From NCBI RefSeq assembly GCF_023343835.1, contig NC_064437.1, forward strand, positions 22,915,001 through 22,979,000: a stretch of DNA of 64,000 bases, given 5' to 3'. Each line of letters begins with the position of its first letter. Positions within the stretch are counted from its first letter, which is position 1. A program made the position numbers and the translations under genes. This DNA comes from Lagopus muta. Lineage: Eukaryota; Chordata; Aves; Galliformes; Phasianidae. Under the pieces are notes generated by a model, which saw only the letters and a program-made list of their open reading frames with translations, had not been told where the DNA came from and made no database searches. Of the stretch, positions 37,601 through 47,537 are shown in pieces.

Positions 37601-39817
37601 CAGCCTCCCACGGACACATCCTTCCCCCACGGTGTGCCCCACAAGGATCCGAGTGCCCTCTGTTAACATTTTGCAGAGCCCACACACGCTCATTGAGAGG
37701 CTGCCCGGGGACACGGGGCAGTGGTTGCATAAGGAGAGAAGGTGACATGCTCAGAGTGGCCCTTTGTCAGCACTGCCCTGGGGATGGAGCCCTGCACCCG
37801 CACTGGGCACTCACTGAGGTGAGCTGCTCCAACCCGAGGGCAGCAGTTACTGATTAATTGATCGCAGGGCGGCCTCTGCGGTTGGATTCCTGCAGGGCAG
37901 CCCTGCTTGCACGGGCTCAGCCTCCACAAGCCTCAACACCATGGTTGGAGCCCCTGTGAGCGAGGCGGGTTCAGCCCAGCGCCGTGCCCACGTGCTCGTA
38001 GCATCCGCAGGGCTTTGGGCTGCTCCGTGCTCGGGAAGCGCAGTACAGGAAAACAGGAAACTTCCCAAACCATCCTGCCAACCCCTGGGAAAAGGGGCCT
38101 GGAGGCAGAAAGGCTCAGCTGTGGCTCACGGAACCCCACACTGTGGCACAGCAGATCCCATGGCACCGTGGCTCCCGGCAGCCCCATCCCTCAGACACTC
38201 CCTGCCTCAACCACAGCCACCTGCCAGCACCGTGCTGCTGCTGCCCCGATGGAGGGGAGGTGGCGGCGTGCCCCGCTCCGCCTGGAAACTGCGCTTCCAA
38301 AACCGTCTGACAAAAGAGCCAGAAGACTATTTTTATATTTCCCTGCGCTTTTTAAAGAAAAAAAAGCTCATTCTGCAGCTCAGGAAACGCCCACATCCTT
38401 CTGAGTACAGGGAGGAGTCTCTGGATTTTTCCAAGGAGCGTGGAGCAACAGGCGGGCTGGGCTGGAAATGAGTTTTCCATCGGTACCCGCTGCTGTTGGC
38501 TTCGGTTGGCCGCGGGGCCAGGAATGGGACATGGGGGCATTTCCCATGCATGACCCACAGCCCCACCAGCTCCTGCCTGTGGGTACCAGCACTGGCAAGC
38601 AGGGTGCTGGGGATCACCACCCGCATGCTGGGGCTGAGGGATGCCCCGGCATGCCAAGCCCTGCCAGCACGTAACCCTGCTCCGTGCCCGGCTCTGTGCT
38701 GCTGGCTGCCTGGGAAGCAGCTCCTGGCCTCACACAGAGCGCTCACTTGCCTTCTGTGCATTAAATAAACCAAGCTGGGTTTATTCCATGGGAGCCTGGG
38801 CGGTTCCCAGAGGGGAAACCGAGGACGTCAGGAGCGCGCGCCGCAGCCTCTTCCAGCAACGGGAGAGGAGAAGTTTCCGGCCGGCTCCTGCTCCAGTTCC
38901 CCACGCTCCATCATAGGGTGGTGCCGCTGCCCCCTCCCTCCCGCAGGTCCCCGTGTCCCTGCAGGAGACAGGAGAGCAGAACCAGCAGGGCACCGGCAGG
39001 GGCTGCCCGCCGCCCCCGGCACAATGCTGGAAGCAGGACGGTGGCATGTGCCCCATACAGCCTTGTGCGCTCAGGGCCTCCCGAGCTCCCCGCAGCCACG
39101 GGGGCTGGGGCTGCACCCCCTGCCCGCCCCCCTCCCCGGGACAGTTTGATCCCGGGCCGTGCCCAGCAGCCGGCCAGCAGGCTATTCTCTGCTTAAAAAG
39201 GAAGAAGTTCACACGGGGAGAAATGTCTGAGGCCAAGCCGTTCCCACCGCCCCCCCCACAAATAGGTTTATTTAAAGGAGGAAGAGAGCAAATTCCTATT
39301 TCTGTGTTTACTTGGAGATGGCCGGGAAGGAATGAAAGCTCCCGATGCCTTCACCGCGCGGGCACCTCCAGGCCTTCTGCTCCCAACGAGCGCACCGAGA
39401 ACCGGTGGGGGGGGACACGAGGGGACCCTCCATCCAGATGACCCCGGGCCCGGGACTGAGCGCCCACCCGGGCGGAGCCAGTACCGAACCCTCTGACAAA
39501 GCACCGCAGAAACCCGAACCGCCGCCCGCCGGGAGGCGAAGCGCACACCTGGCTCTGCGTTACGGGAACGTTTCGGGTGCGCTCGCACCTGCCCCTCTGC
39601 TCCTCCCCACCGAGCCCCCCCTTCTCACGGTTTGTGAGACGGATCCCCCCTCCGGACAGCGGGACGCGGCCCCCACCCGTTGTACGGCACCGGGGCGGGC
39701 AGGGTAGGGCAGGGGGATGCGCTGCGCTGCGGGGACGCGCTGGGGGTGGAGAGGGGACCCGGGGACGCGCTCACCGAAATACACGGTCTTGTCGCACTTG
39801 GGGCACTTGGATGCCAT
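31548..39817 (-). CDS. CRIP2: CRIP2, cysteine-rich protein 2 (two LIM domains)
   Basis: LIM-only protein strongly expressed in heart and vasculature, acting in the nucleus and cytoplasm as an adaptor (family knowledge). Eight coding exons sum to 627 nt: 208 residues plus TAG, equal to the human length. The first LIM domain spans about residues 5-57 (C5, C8, H26, C29; C32, C35, C53, C57). A linker, about 67-112, carries GSYIYEKP and a basic, proline-rich region. The second LIM domain spans about 126-178 (C126, C129, H147, C150; C153, C156, C174, C178). The tail [15 protein letters not shown] echoes the start of the linker. The start has a strong context (GCCATGG). Both LIM domains share one exon pattern with CRIP1. 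Intron 1 is 5.6 kb with its own CpG island; most other introns are tiny. Identity is essentially certain. Confidence 0.98.
31695..31752 (-). CDS. CRIP2: CRIP2 coding exon 7
   Basis: 58 nt encoding [19 protein letters not shown] plus one base; acceptor CTCAG, donor GTGAGT. Completes LIM domain 2. Confidence 0.98.
31829..31840. promoter_or_regulatory. CTCF-core-like sequence in CRIP2 intron 6
   Basis: GCCCTCTCGCGG matches 10 of 12 positions of the reverse CTCF core. Suggestive only. Confidence 0.25.
31899..31993 (-). CDS. CRIP2: CRIP2 coding exon 6
   Basis: 95 nt, [21 protein letters not shown] to GGHAE; acceptor TTACAG, donor GTAAGA. Holds H147, C150, C153 and C156. Very close to CRIP1 exon 2 at the base level. 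Confidence 0.98.
32188..32256 (-). CDS. CRIP2: CRIP2 coding exon 5
   Basis: 69 nt, [22 protein letters not shown] plus split codons at each end; acceptor TTACAG, donor GTAAGG. Starts LIM domain 2 with C126 and C129. Confidence 0.97.
32319..32335 (-). repeat. CRIP2: G17 tract in CRIP2 intron 4
   Basis: On the gene strand, 17 consecutive G occupy intron positions +8 to +24 of an 86-nt intron, right behind the GTGAGTT donor. Homopolymer length should be treated with care because such runs mis-sequence. Confidence 0.85.
32343..32483 (-). CDS. CRIP2: CRIP2 coding exon 4 (inter-LIM linker)
   Basis: 141 nt, 46 whole codons from V67 to K112 plus split ends; acceptor CTGCAG, donor GTGAGT. Encodes [14 protein letters not shown] and a variable Pro/Glu/Lys-rich segment ending PPKGPSK. 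Confidence 0.97.
32484..32858 (-). other. CRIP2: CRIP2 intron 3 (375 bp) with AAAT/AAAG simple repeat
   Basis: Non-coding, with a tetranucleotide tract (AAAT then AAAG units) at 32679-32713. Confidence 0.85.
32679..32713. repeat. (AAAT)n/(AAAG)n microsatellite
   Basis: Short tetranucleotide array inside CRIP2 intron 3. Confidence 0.85.
32859..32916 (-). CDS. CRIP2: CRIP2 coding exon 3
   Basis: 58 nt encoding [19 protein letters not shown] plus one base; acceptor CCCAG, donor GTAAGT. Completes LIM domain 1. Confidence 0.98.
32996..33071 (+). mobile_element. CR1 LINE 3'-end fragment
   Basis: The 3' tail signature TTGATGATCTTAGAGGTCTT, TTTCCAAC and a terminal GATTCTATGA is the conserved end of avian CR1. 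The copy is 5'-truncated, about 75 bp, and inserted antisense to CRIP2. The left boundary is approximate. Confidence 0.85.
33284..33404. promoter_or_regulatory. CRIP2: Cluster of four GATA-type motifs in CRIP2 intron 2
   Basis: Two WGATAR matches (CTATCA at 33284-33289, AGATAA at 33399-33404) and two CGATAR variants (near 33296-33301 and 33338-33343) within 121 bp. Possible intronic enhancer; inferred. Confidence 0.35.
33565..33574. promoter_or_regulatory. CRIP2: Perfect CArG box CCTTATATGG in CRIP2 intron 2
   Basis: Exact CC(A/T)6GG, the SRF binding consensus, 160 bp from the GATA motif cluster. CRIP2 is a cardiovascular gene, so SRF control is plausible but inferred. Confidence 0.5.
34077..34171 (-). 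CDS. CRIP2: CRIP2 coding exon 2
   Basis: 95 nt, [21 protein letters not shown] onward to GGHAE; acceptor CACAG, donor GTGAAG. Holds H26, C29, C32 and C35. Confidence 0.98.
35450..36725. promoter_or_regulatory. CRIP2: CpG island inside CRIP2 intron 1
   Basis: About 1.3 kb of dense CpG, separated by roughly 2.6 kb of lower-CpG DNA from the island at CRIP2 exon 1. It may be an alternative CRIP2 promoter or the promoter of a non-coding transcript. No coding exon with a matching phase is recognised in it. Confidence 0.55.
38327..38336. promoter_or_regulatory. CRIP2: MEF2-like site in CRIP2 intron 1
   Basis: CTATTTTTAT matches 9 of 10 positions of the MEF2 consensus, about 1.5 kb into intron 1. 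Confidence 0.3.
39775..39817 (-). CDS. CRIP2: CRIP2 coding exon 1
   Basis: 43 nt encoding [14 protein letters not shown] plus one base of Ala-15; donor GTGAGC. Zinc ligands C5 and C8. Confidence 0.97.
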
Positions 39818-39824
39818 GGCGGGA

Positions 39825-39884
39825 GAGCGGAGTGGAGCGGAGCGGAGCAGTGCCGTGCCGTGCCGTGCTGTGCCGTGCTGTGCT
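39825..39884 (-). repeat. CRIP2: Pentanucleotide repeat in the CRIP2 5' UTR (12 units)
   Basis: Twelve consecutive 5-bp units in perfect register: five of GAGCG type (GAGCG, GAGTG, GAGCA), then seven of GTGCC/GTGCT on the plus strand. The array ends 7 nt upstream of the start codon, so it occupies most of the likely 5' UTR. Confidence 0.85.
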
Positions 39885-40544
39885 CCCCGCTCCGCCCGGC
39901 CCCCGCCCATTACCCGTGGTGGGGGGGGGTGCCGGGGCGGGGCTGCCCGCCGCGCGTCTGCCCGGTCCGGCCCGGCTCGGCCCCACAGCAGGTGCGTCCC
40001 CAGAGCTGTGGGTCCCTCCTGGAGACACTCGGAGCGGCCGCGGTGGGGCAGGGAGCGGGGATGGGGCTGCGGGTGCCGCTCCGGTCGCCCCTACTCGTGG
40101 GCACTGACAACGCCGCACAGCTCGGGCAGCGCCCAGCAGCCCCCCCTGCCCGCTCACAGCCCTGTGTTAATCTGCCCCTGCTGCTGATCCCCGTCCGGCG
40201 ATCAGCCCTCAGCCTGCTGCCCCAGCTCGCCCTGCCCCGGCACCACCGGCCGCCCCATGGCCCCGCTCCGGCCGGGCCAGGCAGCAGGGCAGGGGTTCTG
40301 GGCATTCTTAGGCGCATTTTTTCCGGATGGGATAACCGAGAATCCCAGCTGAGCAACCAGGACGACGGGTCTGATACGGAGACCTTGGCGGGGGACGAGG
40401 GCACAGATAATGCGATGGGGGCGGCGGGGTGTGGGAGGACGGCACGTCTTACCCCCAGCCTGCGTAGCGAAGCAGCGCTGCCCGTTGCCCTGCGTGGTCC
40501 ACGGGCCCGTGCCCCCCCCGCGCATCCCTGCGCCATTTTGCTCG

Positions 40545-40558
40545 GTTGCCATGGAAAC
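40545..40558. promoter_or_regulatory. RFX X-box GTTGCCATGGAAAC
   Basis: Matches 13 of 14 positions of the palindromic RFX X-box. Lies about 0.73 kb upstream of the CRIP2 start. It is the exact reverse complement of the site at 41696-41709. Confidence 0.6.
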
Positions 40559-41695
40559 AGACATGTCAGAAATCCCTCCCGGCATAGAGAGATGTGCAGG
40601 GCCGTGCAGCGCTGATGGGTGCCAGCTGTGCAGCAGGTGCACGGCACGGGGGATTCAGAGGACCCCCTGTGCCCTTGTGGGGCCGAGACCTCCGCCGCAG
40701 CATTACAGGGTCGCGCGTCTCCGGCCGAGCGTCGGTAAACAGGAAATCTGCTGGCGGTGAAACCCAAGCCATTGCATTATTCATCAGCCCGCAGCCTGGC
40801 CCCGCTCCTCAGCCATTGTCACATAATTCCTCCTTTCTCCGCTGTCAGCTGGCGCGCAGCCGCCGGCCCTCGGGTGCGGGGACCGAACCTCGGCGCCGCG
40901 CGGTGCGGGGACGGTGACAGCGGGTGTCTGCGGCGGCTGTACCCACAGGGCCGGATGGCTGCTGGGGGCCAGGCTGCCCCGTCACTCTGCACCCAGCTGC
41001 TGTCACAACAACGGCTGGCTTTGTCACCAGCGGGTCCCCAGTGGGGCAGGTGGCAGCGGCACGGGAGCTGTGGCTAAGCTGTGCAGCTCTGCTATGCAGC
41101 CAATATGGCCACACAGGGATCAGCGGATCTCTGGTCTCTCCACAGCACAGGACCGCTCTGGTCCCAAAGGAGATGAAGCGTCCCACACGTTACCCCAAAG
41201 CCCCTCCAGTTCCCATGAGACTCTGTGATCCTGGAAGGGCTGGTCACAGCCTGTGCCCATCTGCTGCCCACATCCCTCCATTACACTCGGCAGCATCAGC
41301 CTCAGTGGCCCCAGCGGCAGGAGCAGGAGGGCTGCTGCACCCACCTGACTGCGTGCCACAGCAGCCACAGGCACGGCCAGCACCGAGGGCTCTTCCACAC
41401 TGTGAGGCTGCTCACACACCCGGGCTGGGGGGAATTAAGGCAATCACCTAAAGGTGCGAATCCCTGCCTGCAAATGCGCTAAATCCCAAGCGGATATGCT
41501 TGCTCAGGAGCAAAGTGGCTTTGGCTTGTGCTCTCTTAATCTGCCCCAGCTTAGGTTCTGTGCTCCCACACCGAGCGTGGGGCTGTCCTGAGGCCTGGGG
41601 ACAGTGGGACGGGTGACCCGGGTGGCACCTTCAGCGAGTAATGCCTTCCACATCACCAATCCGTGGGCTCCATCCCTTGGTTCCAGCTGTGCCTG

Positions 41696-41709
41696 GTTTC
41701 CATGGCAAC
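41696..41709. promoter_or_regulatory. RFX X-box GTTTCCATGGCAAC
   Basis: Second 13-of-14 X-box, about 1.9 kb upstream of the CRIP2 start, in inverted orientation to the first. Confidence 0.6.
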
Positions 41710-44680
41710 GGGAGCTGCAGCTGCCTTCCTGCAGCCCAAGCTCAGGGATGCTGCTACCCAGGGTGCCCATACACAGAACTGAGAGCACAGAACGGTGTGT
41801 GCACTGGGATGGCAGCAGTGGCCATTCCAGCCAGCACTGGGACTGAAGCAACCTAAGGGTCATTCCTAAGGCATCCCCTGGCTGCAAGATTGCAGCTGGC
41901 TGCGGGGCAGGGCTCACCCGCACTGGATGCTGGAGGGAGGAGTAGAGCTGAGCAGGACTTGGCGCTGGGGCAGGTCAAGCAGAGAGCTTTGCAGGGATAT
42001 TAAGGGAAAGCAAGGAATAAATACGGATAACTTCCCCCCAGCTGCCTTGCCTTTGGCTCACCCCTCTCCCCCTGCTCCGACTACCCCCGGCTCTTTCTTC
42101 CTCCTTCAGATGCAAATACCACAAAAACGTGGCTTCAGAGAGCGCTGGGCCAGGGCTGGAAGGCCTCCCCTCCCCCCTGTGCCTTCTGCTCGTATTTGTC
42201 TCACATTTTCTGGCGTGTAGAATAACTGGATGGGTTACAGGACAGGAGACTGGAGGGAAAAATATTCATTAAAAAAAAAAAAAAGGTAAAAGGTTATGGG
42301 GAAGAAAAAAAAAAACAACTACTGCATGTTGGGTTCGCACAAAGGACAGTCAGCAGTGCGTGACCTCTCTCTCTCTTGTGCTAGGGCCTGCCTGCAGTGA
42401 CACAGGGATCTGTGCCCACCAAAGTGCCCATGCTGGATGAGCCCCATGCAGACCCCGGGCTCTCTTCGGGTTAGGGGTCCAAGGGGCACAGGGCCAGCGG
42501 GTGCTGGCTCTCATCAGGCAGCACATGCCAGCAGCAGGGCAGCACGTCACTGCCTCACCCCAGCCACCCACTCATTGCTTCTCTCCTTTAAAAGGCATCC
42601 TTGGCCCCTGCTATCACAGCAGATAGCACCTCATGGGTGTGATAAGCGGGGCTGCAGCCAACCCGTTTGTCCTTGCAACGGCGATGGATGTCCCCGTGTC
42701 CCCTTCCCATGGGCTGCAGCCACCCTCACTGCTGCCTCTGTCCTCGCCAACTCTGTGCTGTGGGGGGACAATTAAACAGCTGTACAAATGCTTGCAATAA
42801 TGGCGAACGCTCCCAAGAATCACAGCAAGCTGCTTCCCTCAGCACAAACATCCCCTCGGCTCTGAGCTGCCAGCACTCGCCGGGCCCAGGCTGTTTGGCT
42901 GCAAGGCATTTCCCAAGCGCCCTGCTGAAGGGCCAGGGGAACAAGCAGCCCATTGACACACCGCTCACATCCAGCAGAGGTTCCCAAGTGGCCAAGCATG
43001 GATGTGTTTGGCAGCAGAGCTCAGCCCTTGGCAGGGCTGGCTGTGAGGAAGGGACCGGGATACAGCTCCACTGAGGAGCTGAGAGGCTCCTGCAGAGCTG
43101 TCAGCCTGCAGAGAGCACTGGGTTCACAGCCCCAGCACAAACCAAATCACTGAGCCCAGTGCTGCAGTTCAGCCTGTCCTGCCTTTGTCCCGAGCTGAAG
43201 AGTTGGGACGAGGCGCTGGCAGGGATCGCACTGGGCCCAGGCACTGAGGAGCCGTCCTTGAAGCTCTGCCTGCTGCCAGAGCTGAATGGCACATTTCAAC
43301 AGAGGCCGTCTGGAATTGGCTGACAAAAAACATTTCTGGGCACCACAAACCCGGCTCCACGGCCCCCATACACAGGCACACAAAAATGCCAAATATTTGT
43401 CCAGAGGAGCGCTGGCCGGCCGCCCTCGGCACACAGCGGGGACAGGGCGTCCTGCTGGGAAGGGGCTCTGGGTGCCTCAGCCTCCCCGTGCAGCGCTGCT
43501 CGCTCCTTTCAGCTCTTGGGAAGCAGACCGAAGGCAGAGGGAAGCTGGGATGCGCTGCAAGGACCACACGTGCTCATGACGCGTCCATGCCCCAGAGGTG
43601 TGGATCGCGGCCGATCCCATCACTATTGTCTCTCCCAGGCTCTCGTAGGAGAAGGATTTGCTAAAAAGCACATTTGAAGAAGAAAACAAAAACAATCGGA
43701 GCAGTAAGGAGGCAGCTAGCGAGGCTGTCATGTCACAGCTTGCCTGCTTGCAGCATTCCCTCATTTCCAATCTAACACGCTGCCAACGCTCCTTTGAACT
43801 ACAGCATGGTTATTAAGCCCATGCCCTCTGACAGCACAGAAAAAGCAGAAAACACGTTTGTGTTTTACACAAACCCTGTTTGTGTAATGGTTCCCGACCC
43901 CTCCTCCTTCTCCACCGCAACCAAAACTCAGTGCAGCGTTCACTGCCAGCCTTCCCGTGACCCCACAGGGCTGCAACCCCCACTGCTCTGCACACCCGCA
44001 GTGCTGGGTGCTGACCCACCTTGACCGCTCACAGCTCCATCCCACACAACCCCACCAGCTGCACGCAGCTCACCGGCTTCCCAAGGTCTGGCTTGTGTAA
44101 TGCTTGCTCGGAGGATCCAGAGCCTGGAGCAGAGCTGGCACGGGCTCCAAATTTCCATTTCAAAGGGAATTTCAGCGTGTATTTTGCTTTACAACGCCAC
44201 AGTAGTGTCCCAGTTACAGTCCGCCTCCCACAGCAGGAATGCGAGTTTCAGAACCATTAGTTTTGGTCATACTTTTTGTTTCCACACCGTTTCAACAGCA
44301 CTGTTAAGGAGAGTGTTCTGCTCACACGGGACAGCAGCAAAAGCACAGCCAATGCCAAAATCCAGAGGGAAAAGCAAAGTGCCCTCCCTCCTGGCTCTGC
44401 AGTGTGGAGCAAATACACCTGGCCCTGCTGGAGGCTCCCCTCCTTCAGAACATATTGTCTGCTTCCAGCTTAAGGCCTCATAAGGAGCTGGAAGCAAGGG
44501 CTGGGAACGAATCATCTGTATGTACCCACTTACCAGCCCTAGAGCAGGAAAAAAAAAAAAGGAAAAATAAGATTAGAAGCATCAGCAGTGTATCAGCAAG
44601 TGAATGAGAATACCATTTTCAACATAAGAGGCTGATCAGGGAGACAACAGATGTCCTGAGAGAGGGGCAGCTCTCAGTGC

Positions 44681-44720
44681 CATGAAGTACAACCAAGTGT
44701 CATCAAGTATGACCAAGTAC
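44681..44720. repeat. 20-bp tandem duplication (two units)
   Basis: Units CATGAAGTACAACCAAGTGT and CATCAAGTATGACCAAGTAC differ at 5 of 20 positions. Minor local repeat. Confidence 0.55.
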
Positions 44721-45895
44721 GTCAGCACTGGGGCCTGCTGCTGCCCTTGCATTTCCTGAGACCTGGTATCTTCCTACCATTGCTAAAGGTATTTTCCAAA
44801 CCCTCTTCTCACGTTGGTACAGATGTCAGACAGGAAGGCACAGGGAGCAAAGTCTCCTCCAACCTGTTGAAAACTGGCATCCATGTTAAAGGACACACAG
44901 GGGATCTTTCAAAGCCACGGCAGGTCAGGATATTCTCTGCTTGCCTGCACCCATTTCCAAAGTCACCCCTGGAGTCACTCCAAGAAAGCTTTTAAGTCGT
45001 TTCAAAGTGCAGAGCTGGCACCCCCAAGTGGTCGTTCTGGCTCTGAGCAGCTTCCCTCACATCTCTGTTCCTGCCGTGGCAGCTGATGTGCACCCACAGC
45101 TGTATCACACACAGCACCGTGTGGGCTGGGGCTGATCTGGACAGTGATGCTCAATGTGACCTTTCTGATTTCATGTGTGATGTGCCTGAGACAGCTCCTT
45201 TACTGAGAAAAAAAACCACCACCGAGTGTTCTTCCTGCTGTCAGCAATCTTTCTTAGGCACAGAAGTTAATCCCACTGACCAATGAAAGTACAGTAAAAT
45301 TGCCAAAGCACTTTGGCACAACCTGAAGGCTTTCTGGCCACCGAGCTCAGTGCCCTTCACATTGCCCATCCTTCAGCTGCCCCCTCCTGCCTTCCATTCC
45401 AGGCAGGAAAACATGACCCCCAAATGCAGGACAAGCTCACATGTGCCCAGCACGCACCTACTCACCGTCACATCAGCCTCACACCTCCCAAGCAGAGGAA
45501 TGTCGGAAGCACTTTGCTGATCCTGCTAAGGAATGAATGCAGATACGAAGCACTCGAACATGAGCACGTTTTGTTGCTCAGCCCCTGGGATTTCACTCTG
45601 CCACATGTCAGAGCCGTGCCACGAAGCAGCCCACGCACACAAAGGGCTCATTTAGAGCTGTGGCATCCAAGAGGAGGAGGGAGGGAGTCGGATTTTGAAG
45701 CACCAGAAATATTTTAACTGCACATTAGGGGAAGCAAGCTGTGAATGACTGCTGCCCTGTACAGCATCACTGCTGTGCGAACACTTGGAAGCACAACACA
45801 GCTCTCGGACGTAAAGAGGAGCGTGGATGTAAAGAGGACCACAACACCGAGGGTCCCAGGGGCTGTGCCAGAGGAGACAAAAAGCAGCTGTTTCA

Positions 45896-47398
45896 CAAAA
45901 GCTCACTTTCCAGGTTTATTAAGTAAAGTTAACTGAATCGTTTTCATTTTGTGGGGATTCCTTTCTGCCTCACCCGGCGGGCCGGCAGAGTCGCACAGAA
46001 TCACGGTTGGACTGTGACAACCCAAATACAACTTTGGCTCATCTCACCGCTGACACATATGGAATGACTTGGGGGGTTATTACATGCTGTGTCTGCTGGA
46101 GGCAGGTACATGTACAGATCAGCACAAGTTGCAAATGATAGTTTACATCCTTTCAAAACAGAGCAGGGCATTCAGCAGATGCGCTGCAATGAGAAGACAT
46201 ATGAAAAAGAAATCATACAGACTTGCAAATACATAAGAAGTTCAAGAGATGCAAGAAACCTCAAACACAAGAAATGTCAACGGGGAAAAAAAACACTGAA
46301 CTTCAGACACAACGTGTTCAAATTAAAACCCGGCTGTAATTTAAATTCTCTTCAAGATGGGAAACAAACAGTAACGCAATTTAAGAGAAACCAGGTTTTG
46401 TCCTGGGAGAAGCGTATCCAAAACCACGGATGCACAAACAGGTTCAGAATTCTAAGCAAAATGTCCCTGGGCATTGGTGTACTTGACTCTTGGAGCCAGA
46501 GCAAAGCAATTCATTACACTGCTGGGCCTACTGCTGGGTGTCGGTGGCACAACAGCACGTAGGGCTCCAGATGTCAGAGAAGGCAGCGCGCAAACTGCTG
46601 GTTGCAGAGAGAAGTGCTACGAGCCACATCTCCCAGGGATTGATAGAGCAAGGGCACCTGACTCCGGCAGCCTGGCCTCCATTGCACACACCGTTAGTGT
46701 AATGCTCTGCAAGGGTCTTCAGTTCTCAGCTCACTCCTTTCTCAGCCTGAGTTGTTTCTGTCTTGTTCAGGAGCACAACTGGCCGTGAAAAATTATCCAA
46801 AAAACGTAAGGGACAGGACCAAAGAAAACAGGCTGAACCTGGGGCTGGCTCCCAGCTCCTACTTGCAAATATCTGATAGAGGTTGGAAATTTATCTACAA
46901 AAGAAATAATATAAATGAAATAAAAAATGGCACCGTCCACAAAATTAAAAAAAAAAACAAACTTACAACACAGCCTCGTAAAAACAGCTTTGCAACGAGA
47001 GCTCAGTCACAAAATAAGGGTTCTAGCTCTCCGTACATCAGAAGAGGAAACAAAGCTAAAAAGTACTAGTCCACATTCTCTTAATAAGTTAAACTTACTT
47101 TCCCTCCCCCTGTCTACAAAAGGGGTAGAAGCAAAGGAGAAAAGAGGCTACCAAAAATAACGAGAAAAAGAAAGAAGAGAGAAGGAGAGAGCGCGCGAAA
47201 GAGAGAGCAGTCTGTGGTCGGAGGCTCAGAGCAAGGCTGAGTTCCTTTTAAGGGTTTAAAAGATGCAAAACAGTTCCTCAGAAGTTCCCTCTCTTCAACA
47301 GTTAGTTCAATGCTGTAGCCATAGAAACTCAAGTATACATCGGAGGAGAGATTCTTTCAGGCAGATCGGCCGCCATCCGGAGAGCTGCTGAGCGCGTG
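45896..47398 (-). other. MTA1: MTA1 3' UTR
   Basis: About 1.5 kb after the TAA stop, AT-richer than the flanks, with a purine-rich GA tract near 47159-47210. The end is set by the AATAAA at 45915-45920. Confidence 0.65.
45915..45920 (-). terminator. MTA1: MTA1 polyadenylation signal AATAAA
   Basis: AATAAA on the minus strand, about 1.48 kb past the MTA1 stop codon, followed by a TTTTGTG stretch. Cleavage is expected near 45895-45900. Confidence 0.7.
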
Positions 47399-47537
47399 TT
47401 AATCCTCAATGATTATGGGTTCATCATTCATGGGCTGGCGGAGCTGCACTGCCTGCATTGGCCGCAGGATAATGGGCTTGTAAGGGCGTCTGGCGGCTCG
47501 CTTGGCTTCGGAGGAGGAAAGCAGCTTGCGGATTTTC
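47399..47537 (-). CDS. MTA1: MTA1 last coding exon
   Basis: 139 nt: one base finishes the split Arg, then 45 codons from KIRKLLSSSEAKRAARRPYK to DEPIIIED and TAA; acceptor CTGCAG. Confidence 0.96.

Larger units (their letters stand above)
34172..39774 (-). other. CRIP2: CRIP2 intron 1 (5.6 kb)
   Basis: Non-coding. Contains the CpG island at 35450-36725, a MEF2-like element CTATTTTTAT at 38327-38336, and an AT-rich island in otherwise GC-rich DNA at 39249-39275. Long GC-rich open frames here are composition effects. Confidence 0.75.
39320..40530. promoter_or_regulatory. CRIP2: CRIP2 promoter CpG island
   Basis: Dense CpG over exon 1 and upstream DNA. GC boxes lie at 39901-39908 (CCCCGCCC) and 39934-39943 (GGGGCGGGGC). 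No TATA box is seen; transcription is expected to start near 39885-39900. Confidence 0.75.
40531..45895. other. Intergenic DNA between CRIP2 promoter and MTA1 3' end
   Basis: Non-coding, GC-rich to the left and mixed to the right. Contains the two X-boxes, A-rich tracts at 42269-42316, and a diverged 20-bp tandem pair at 44681-44720. No exon or RNA gene recognised. Confidence 0.7.

Noticed and set aside
39680-40615. Plus-strand open frame of 311 codons across the CRIP2 promoter
   Set aside because: Runs antisense through CRIP2 exon 1 and GC boxes; residue composition is typical of translated CpG island.
43390-43400. CArG-like CCAAATATTTG near 43390
   Set aside because: The closing GG is missing, so it does not meet the CC(A/T)6GG consensus.
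46000-46030. Possible second CR1 end (CACAGAATCACGGTTGGA)
   Set aside because: Only about 18 bp resemble the reverse complement of a CR1 tail, too short to call without a library search.
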